Part shown: in pieces, positions 61,701 to 64,000 of the stretch
How positions within the stretch are numbered: position 1 is the first letter of the stretch
Layout of the letters: each line of letters begins with the position of its first letter
Source of the DNA: Anas platyrhynchos
Taxonomy: Eukaryota; Chordata; Aves; Anseriformes; Anatidae
DNA: 64,000 nt
Assembly: GCF_047663525.1 (NCBI RefSeq)
Contig: NC_092588.1
Coordinates: forward strand, 108,209,001 to 108,273,000
Direction of reading: 5' to 3'
Notes under the pieces: model-generated
Database searches by the model: none
What the model was told of the DNA's origin: nothing
The model's input: only the letters and a program-made list of their open reading frames with translations
Translations under genes and position numbers: made by a program

Positions 61701-64000
61701 TCAACTCTATTTTAAGTGCTGCACTTAAAAGCCCAGCAACAATATTCAGTGCACATTCTCCTTATCTGCTGCTGGAATACGCTGGCAATATCCACATTGC
61801 AAATCATACTGTTTAATGCCAGTAATCAAGCCAACAAGATCTACTTACAGAACTAAACACAAATGCTTTTCTTTACTGAACTGTACTAATACTGTACTCG
61901 CTGAATTGGACCAACGGGTTACCTCACTTGGAGTGTGTACCTTTCTACACATGTGAAAATAAAGACGGTTATGTGGAGTCTGATATATGTGCTTACTGAG
62001 CTCCAAGACAGTTGCATAGGTCATCAGCCACAATGCAGGTATTAAAATTTCCTAGAATTCGAAAAAGATGTACTTTCAAAGTACACAATTTACCATAAAA
62101 ACTGCAAAAGCAGTTACATATCTGCACAGATCTGCACACATATAATATGCACAGATGCTTCAGAGAAATAAATATCCCCATCAAAAGCAAATTACTTTCC
62201 ACACAATACTACACAAAGAATGGTTTAAAAACAAAACAACCACAAAAAAAACATTTCCTACAGCAGCTTCCTCATAAAAAGGGCTATGCAATTTATACAA
62301 CTGCACTGCTTTAATTAATTCCATTGTAGAAGTCCATTGGATTCTACAATACTGATTTATTTGAATGCATTCTGGTAACTCAAATGGGCTCAGATGCTGT
62401 CGTGATTTAAATGATTAATTATATAAGGCATGCTGTACATTCTCATCCAATACACTTGTATAAAGTAAGAGGCTGTATTCAACAACATGAAAGGAATTCA
62501 TGCTGGTATTCTTAGTATTCTTGTTTTGGAAGCCTCACATTTCCTGTGGTAAGAAAACATGATGTATTATAAAAATTGACAACTGCAAAATACAGAGATA
62601 CCACTTTCATATTTTTAACCTACATAACACTGAACCCAATGCTTTTATGTTAAATAAATACTTGTGGAAGCACTACAGGAGATCTTTGTGATTGTCAGAG
62701 ACTGTAAACACTCTAGAAATTAAACCTCTGGATGGATACTAGTTTAACTCTGGTAAGATTCCTACTGCTTAGGTGTATGTTGTTTAGACACCTTTCATGG
62801 GTTTTGATTTACCTCAAAGTTTGTAACAGCCAGCTGAGACAAGCCATCTACATACGGTCCCAACACTTTGTGCTCTCGAACCTTAAGTGACTGCCGACTC
62901 CTGTGGAATAAAATAGACTTTATACACAATCCACTACTGTGAACTTTATTCCAGCTAAAAGACATAAATTCACTTCTACTATGTAGAAGATTTTTGTCAT
63001 TTCATGTAATATTTTCTTTTGTTTTTCAATTAATAATGAGAAGAAAAATGTTTTCCGGAAAGATTTAACTTAATTAATAAGAAAGACTCAAATTAATCTA
63101 ACTGGTTTCAATAAGTATATATGAATTATTTTCAGAGCATCCTCCCACCACAGTATTTGTGGCTGGATCAAAATCTGAAATGCCTTATTTGGCAGAAAGA
63201 ATACTGACAAAAAGGGAAACAAAAAATCACCCCCAGAAATTTGCTAAAGATTCAATTCTTTACATATTTTCCATGCTTAAATGAAATAAGCCAATTACAT
63301 GTAAAATCTATCTTTCAACTAACTTGCATTCTTCTTTACCGAATGCAATTATGCTTAAGAATAAAAAAATGACACACATATAAATGCTCAGACTAAAAAA
63401 AAAAATAAATCTATCAAGATATCTCTTATCTAGAAATCTTCACACCAGAGAGCCCAGCCAGTATTTCTGAGCAAGCAACAGAAGTACTAAAGAGTGCCAC
63501 GAGTATATTCTGAGGTGTTGCACCTTCCCATTCCAGAAGCCCAACTTCTAAACCAGGAAAACCAAGTTATAAATAAGTTTTGCACTCTTTGTGAAAATTA
63601 ATGAACTTTTTTACTTGAGCAAGGTCTGGATATCATTGCAAAAATACCTCAGCATTTGCTTCCTGGTGTTAAGCTACTTTGCATAGTCCTTGTTTGCATA
63701 TATTTTGCTGGTGAATTTAAATCAATACATACTGGATACTACTTCATAGACAAGTTTTACATGGATATTCTCTTCTTTCTGATGTTTGGTATCTGATCCT
63801 TTCTAAAGGAGCTGTTTGAACATACATTCTGAAAAACCTTCTCAAGGACTTCCAGAACTGATTTTCACTTTTCAGTTTCAAACAAAAAAAAAAAGGAAGG
63901 TGGTAAGCGAGGGTGAAGCTACTAACCCTTTTGGGTCAAGTAGATCTCTGACTTTCTCATTGTAGATTTCCATATAGGACACTTCAACTTTAAAAGTATG
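13777..64000 (-). CDS. KIF13A: KIF13A, kinesin-3 family motor (5' part off window), 35 exons
   Basis: A plus-end-directed kinesin-3 that moves endosomal cargo; in mammals it carries mannose-6-phosphate receptor via AP-1 and recycling endosomes. The 35 exons sum to 5,523 nt, closing as 1,840 codons plus TAA (13777-13779). Local residues: rest of motor 1-225 (switch I NEESSRSH at 75-82, switch [10 protein letters not shown] at 110-117), neck coiled coil about 225-300, FHA about 300-405, coiled coil 459-525, conserved stalk 580-1175, Ser-rich tail 1225-1700, CAP-Gly about 1708-1775, basic Ser-rich end 1776-1840. Human KIF13A as I remember it aligns throughout the motor, stalk and most of the tail, including a stretch around [11 protein letters not shown], which separates it from KIF13B. 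About 140 N-terminal residues, including the P-loop, lie beyond position 64000. The CAP-Gly end is unlike mammalian KIF13A. Exons are listed separately as w1 (most 5') to w35. Confidence 0.95.
14935..16006 (-). CDS. KIF13A: KIF13A exon w34 (large tail exon, first half of CAP-Gly)
   Basis: 1,072 nt, by far the largest coding exon. It begins [18 protein letters not shown] and carries the Ser-rich tail ([20 protein letters not shown]). From local residue 1705 it passes without a break into CAP-Gly sequence ([30 protein letters not shown]). It ends one base into a Gly codon at CAGCTGG|GTAAGC. The CAP-Gly part has no intron of its own until this donor. Confidence 0.95.
16519..17045 (-). mobile_element. 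CR1 LINE fragment (about 0.5 kb)
   Basis: Antisense CR1: CCAGGCTGGAAGGCAGCTGG at its 3' end, CATCTCCAAGGATGGAGACC in the middle and GCAGAGCACAGAACTGGACAG toward the 5' end. Non-coding. Confidence 0.88.
18729..18791. repeat. 21-bp tandem repeat, 3 copies
   Basis: Units beginning GGACCTAAAGTGTTCAGTGA start at 18729, 18750 and 18771; the three are identical except for the last base of the third. Intronic in KIF13A. Confidence 0.96.
20068..20172 (-). CDS. KIF13A: KIF13A exon w33
   Basis: 105 nt, 35 codons with [20 protein letters not shown] and SSMPVESNS. Phase 0 to 0; in mammals this tail exon is one of the variable parts, so alternative use is possible here too. Confidence 0.92.
20691..20842 (-). 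CDS. KIF13A: KIF13A exon w32
   Basis: 152 nt with [20 protein letters not shown] and SRPLLSQE, a strongly conserved Pro/Phe-rich tail block. Acceptor TTCTCCTAG. Confidence 0.95.
21758..21869 (-). CDS. KIF13A: KIF13A exon w31
   Basis: 112 nt with [20 protein letters not shown] and [12 protein letters not shown]; Ser/Tyr-rich tail. Donor GTGAGA, exit phase 1. Confidence 0.94.
22310..22357 (-). CDS. KIF13A: KIF13A exon w30 (48-nt small exon)
   Basis: 48 nt coding [16 protein letters not shown], phase 0 to 0, so it can be skipped without a frameshift. Acceptor TATTGTAG, donor GTATGT. Confidence 0.9.
22884..22961 (-). CDS. KIF13A: KIF13A exon w29 (14-3-3 motif)
   Basis: 78 nt, 26 codons. Contains [18 protein letters not shown] fits the mode-1 14-3-3 consensus R-S-x-S-x-P exactly, and Par1/MARK-type phosphorylation with 14-3-3 binding is known for KIF13B. 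Phase 0 to 0. Confidence 0.95.
23018..23575 (-). mobile_element. CR1 LINE fragment (about 0.55 kb) with an internal hairpin insertion
   Basis: Antisense CR1 from CAGAATCTCAGGGTGG through CCAACTTCCCTGCTAAGC to GGGCCCTGCAATTCAGCCAGC. A 13-bp perfect inverted repeat (23214-23226 with 23236-23248) interrupts the usual sequence. Confidence 0.9.
23890..24042 (-). CDS. KIF13A: KIF13A exon w28
   Basis: 153 nt, 51 codons with [20 protein letters not shown] and [14 protein letters not shown]. Donor GTAAGG. A CR1 copy lies in the next intron, 0.3 kb away. Confidence 0.96.
24881..24973 (-). CDS. KIF13A: KIF13A exon w27
   Basis: 93 nt, 31 codons with [17 protein letters not shown] and [12 protein letters not shown]. 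Phase 0 to 0. Confidence 0.95.
25535..25640. repeat. A-rich low-complexity tract
   Basis: Runs of A, CAAA, CTAA and AATA units in the KIF13A intron between w26 and w27. Confidence 0.85.
26368..26544 (-). CDS. KIF13A: KIF13A exon w26
   Basis: 177 nt, 59 codons with [20 protein letters not shown] and [14 protein letters not shown]. Phase 0 to 0; donor GTAATA. Confidence 0.96.
27530..27654 (-). CDS. KIF13A: KIF13A exon w25
   Basis: 125 nt with [20 protein letters not shown] and [13 protein letters not shown]. Donor GTGAAT, exit phase 0. Confidence 0.95.
28905..28960 (-). CDS. KIF13A: KIF13A exon w24
   Basis: 56 nt coding [18 protein letters not shown], with an excellent pyrimidine tract before the acceptor. 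Donor GTATGT. Confidence 0.94.
29839..29965 (-). CDS. KIF13A: KIF13A exon w23
   Basis: 127 nt with [20 protein letters not shown] and [13 protein letters not shown]. Entry phase 1, exit inside the Trp codon; donor GTATGT. Confidence 0.95.
30053..30152 (-). CDS. KIF13A: KIF13A exon w22
   Basis: 100 nt coding [20 protein letters not shown] and [13 protein letters not shown]. The donor CAAG|GTTCGA is weak at positions +3 to +6, but only this site gives the phase needed by w23. Confidence 0.9.
31492..31530 (-). CDS. KIF13A: KIF13A exon w21 (39-nt microexon, possibly alternative)
   Basis: 39 nt coding [13 protein letters not shown], phase 0 to 0, with a pyrimidine-rich acceptor (TCTCCTACCAG) and donor CAG|GTATTG. 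Both flanking exons stay in frame with or without it, so it could be a cassette exon. Human KIF13A has, as I recall, a similar acidic stretch ending DMDSYQ here. Confidence 0.82.
31755..31786. repeat. A32 homopolymer
   Basis: 32 consecutive A in the KIF13A intron between w20 and w21; no retroposed gene recognised beside it. Confidence 0.95.
32503..32649 (-). CDS. KIF13A: KIF13A exon w20
   Basis: 147 nt, 49 codons with [20 protein letters not shown] and, at its end, [10 protein letters not shown]. The final DSYQ recurs at the end of the following 39-nt exon. Confidence 0.96.
32774..32906 (-). CDS. KIF13A: KIF13A exon w19
   Basis: 133 nt coding [20 protein letters not shown] and [14 protein letters not shown]. 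Donor GTATGT. Confidence 0.96.
33016..33167 (-). CDS. KIF13A: KIF13A exon w18
   Basis: 152 nt beginning [20 protein letters not shown], then EVWGHRC. Donor GTATAA, exit phase 2. Confidence 0.95.
33710..33883 (-). CDS. KIF13A: KIF13A exon w17 (stalk, C2-like)
   Basis: 174 nt, 58 codons with [15 protein letters not shown] and [18 protein letters not shown]; the beta-rich region shared by KIF1 and KIF13 stalks. Confidence 0.96.
34512..34676 (-). CDS. KIF13A: KIF13A exon w16
   Basis: 165 nt, 55 codons with [19 protein letters not shown] and an acidic Ser-rich loop ([13 protein letters not shown]). Donor GTAAGT. Confidence 0.96.
35230..35379 (-). CDS. KIF13A: KIF13A exon w15
   Basis: 150 nt, 50 codons with [20 protein letters not shown] and [11 protein letters not shown]; start of the C2-like/KIF1-type stalk region. 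Phase 0 to 0. Confidence 0.96.
35380..36991. other. KIF13A intron between w14 and w15
   Basis: 1.6 kb of AT-rich intron; I recognise no repeat or gene in it. Confidence 0.7.
36992..37132 (-). CDS. KIF13A: KIF13A exon w14
   Basis: 141 nt, 47 codons with [20 protein letters not shown] and a coiled-coil-like [18 protein letters not shown]; part of the conserved kinesin-3 stalk. Confidence 0.96.
37783..37945 (-). CDS. KIF13A: KIF13A exon w13
   Basis: 163 nt coding [20 protein letters not shown] and [11 protein letters not shown]. Acceptor CACCACAG, donor GTAATA. Confidence 0.96.
37946..41878. other. KIF13A intron between w12 and w13
   Basis: 3.9 kb. Part of it (about 38,300-40,300) is less AT-rich than neighbouring introns and might be an old insertion, but no family motif was recognised. 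A T tract lies at about 40,725. Confidence 0.6.
41879..42089 (-). CDS. KIF13A: KIF13A exon w12 (coiled coil)
   Basis: 211 nt. Long Glu/Leu/Gln heptads ([20 protein letters not shown]) form the second coiled coil. Flanked by two of the largest introns, 5.8 kb upstream and 3.9 kb downstream. Confidence 0.96.
43147..43190. repeat. AT-rich palindrome
   Basis: ATATGTATATATATAT (43147-43162) pairs perfectly with ATATATATATACATAT (43175-43190) across a 12-nt spacer. Confidence 0.93.
46545..46601. repeat. Unknown dispersed repeat, copy A
   Basis: 57 bp alignable without gaps to 47682-47738 at roughly 80 percent identity; shared words include GGCCTTAA, GGGATGACAA and AAGACCA. Confidence 0.75.
46664..46737. 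repeat. 39-bp imperfect tandem duplication
   Basis: TCTGTTAT...CAATTTCATATT-type sequence at 46664-46698 recurs at 46703-46737 with a few substitutions. Confidence 0.85.
47682..47738. repeat. Unknown dispersed repeat, copy B
   Basis: Direct-orientation partner of 46545-46601, 1.14 kb away in the same intron. Confidence 0.75.
47930..48096 (-). CDS. KIF13A: KIF13A exon w11
   Basis: 167 nt beginning [18 protein letters not shown], followed by an acidic stretch and [11 protein letters not shown]. It links the FHA domain to the next coiled coil. Donor GTAAGG. Confidence 0.96.
48200..48286 (-). CDS. KIF13A: KIF13A exon w10 (FHA end)
   Basis: 87 nt coding [20 protein letters not shown] and WGNNHFF, the last FHA strands. 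The acceptor follows an uninterrupted T tract; donor GTAATG, exit phase 2. Confidence 0.95.
50014..50144 (-). CDS. KIF13A: KIF13A exon w9 (FHA core)
   Basis: 131 nt with [19 protein letters not shown] and EHCEID. These are the FHA core with the conserved Gly-x(n)-His positions used for phosphopeptide recognition. Confidence 0.96.
51286..51420 (-). CDS. KIF13A: KIF13A exon w8 (start of FHA domain)
   Basis: 135 nt, 45 codons. Contains [18 protein letters not shown], the first strands of the kinesin-3 FHA domain. Donor GTAAGA. Confidence 0.96.
52479..52589 (-). CDS. KIF13A: KIF13A exon w7 (neck coiled coil)
   Basis: 111 nt, 37 codons of Glu/Lys-rich heptads around [20 protein letters not shown], a coiled-coil segment before the FHA domain. 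Acceptor TATTTTAG, donor GTACTT. Confidence 0.95.
54214..54426 (-). CDS. KIF13A: KIF13A exon w6 (end of motor and neck)
   Basis: 213 nt, 71 codons, phase 0 to 0. [18 protein letters not shown] and [14 protein letters not shown] are the classic last motor motifs. The exon ends in a charged heptad-like neck segment ([15 protein letters not shown]). Confidence 0.97.
54810..54921 (-). CDS. KIF13A: KIF13A exon w5 (motor)
   Basis: 112 nt coding [16 protein letters not shown] through [13 protein letters not shown], the alpha4/L12/alpha5 microtubule-binding side of the motor. Acceptor TTCATAG, donor GTAATT. Confidence 0.96.
55038..55080 (-). mobile_element. Degenerate CR1 3' end
   Basis: ATAGAATAATTTAAGCTGGA followed by GACCATAGGAGATAATC resembles a heavily mutated antisense CR1 terminus. 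Confidence 0.5.
57024..57206 (+). mobile_element. CR1 LINE 3' end fragment
   Basis: Sense CR1: CACTGGAACAGGCTGCCCAG, then GTTGGACTCGATGATCTTGA and the terminal GTGATTCTGTGA. The best preserved CR1 end in the window. Confidence 0.93.
60388..60500 (-). CDS. KIF13A: KIF13A exon w4 (motor, switch II)
   Basis: 113 nt with [20 protein letters not shown], the switch II motif diagnostic of kinesins. Donor GTAAGA; the exon ends two bases into the Lys codon of INK. Confidence 0.96.
61370..61504 (-). CDS. KIF13A: KIF13A exon w3 (motor, switch I)
   Basis: 135 nt, 45 codons, phase 0 to 0. It holds the switch I loop [11 protein letters not shown] that senses the ATP gamma-phosphate. The donor was set at GGT|GTATGT, because the next exon needs phase 0; the alternative GTGTAT two bases upstream would break the frame. 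Confidence 0.94.
61505..63926. other. KIF13A introns between w1, w2 and w3
   Basis: About 2.3 kb of AT-rich intronic DNA on either side of the 88-nt exon w2; no repeats or genes recognised. Confidence 0.65.
62813..62900 (-). CDS. KIF13A: KIF13A exon w2 (motor domain)
   Basis: 88 nt beginning [19 protein letters not shown]; acceptor CCACAG, donor GTAAAT. One leading base completes a Gly codon from w1; the exit phase is 0. Confidence 0.95.
63927..64000 (-). CDS. KIF13A: KIF13A exon w1 (partial, motor domain)
   Basis: Encodes motor-domain residues around [17 protein letters not shown]. The exon runs off the window at 64000, in frame from its last base. Donor is GG|GTTAGT and the exit phase is 2. 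Confidence 0.93.

Noticed and set aside
1-64000. tRNA, rRNA, CRISPR arrays or bacterial-type operons
   Set aside because: Nothing on either strand had the required repeats, clover-leaf boxes or gene spacing; the window is vertebrate.

Overview
The window is vertebrate nuclear DNA, almost certainly from a bird. Genes are split into many small exons with GT-AG introns, the 3' ends of CR1 retrotransposons recur on both strands, there are no Alu-like SINEs, and promoters are compact and CpG-rich. Three genes can be reconstructed exon by exon. All three lie on the minus strand, so the gene order in transcription runs right to left: KIF13A, then SIRT5, then NOL7. Gene names rest on protein families remembered without a database search; exon limits rest on splice signals and codon phase, which close without conflict through all 51 coding exons.

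Right three quarters (13,777-64,000): KIF13A, a kinesin-3 motor. The window enters within the motor domain (the P-loop is beyond the right edge) and holds 35 coding exons, 5,523 nt, or 1,840 codons plus a stop. In order they encode the rest of the motor, neck coiled coil, FHA domain, more coiled coil, conserved stalk, a Ser-rich tail with a perfect mode-1 14-3-3 motif, and a C-terminal CAP-Gly domain. The last point stands out: the mammalian KIF13A I know ends without a CAP-Gly domain, whereas KIF13B and fly Khc-73 have one. The introns carry CR1 fragments, low-complexity tracts and a few private repeats.

Middle (4,248-10,300): SIRT5, the mitochondrial NAD-dependent lysine desuccinylase/demalonylase. 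Eight coding exons give 310 residues with every key residue at its human number (Y102, R105, H158, zinc cysteines 166/169/207/212). A CpG-rich promoter with a (GGGGCC)4 tract lies upstream, and a poly(A) signal lies 65 bp after the stop.

Left (1-4,017): NOL7, a nucleolar protein. Eight coding exons are present; the last coding exon is off the left edge. Only about 230 bp separate the SIRT5 poly(A) signal from the NOL7 start codon. That gap holds five copies of a 21-bp minisatellite, each copy carrying GC-box and MYB-type motifs, so the NOL7 promoter appears to be partly built from a tandem repeat. The KIF13A-SIRT5 gap (10,300-13,776) shows no gene.

The genes do not form one pathway. SIRT5-NOL7 is a tight head-to-tail pair I also recall from human 6p23; KIF13A beside it is a different arrangement from human, where several megabases intervene. 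No CRISPR array, tRNA, rRNA or prokaryotic feature was seen.
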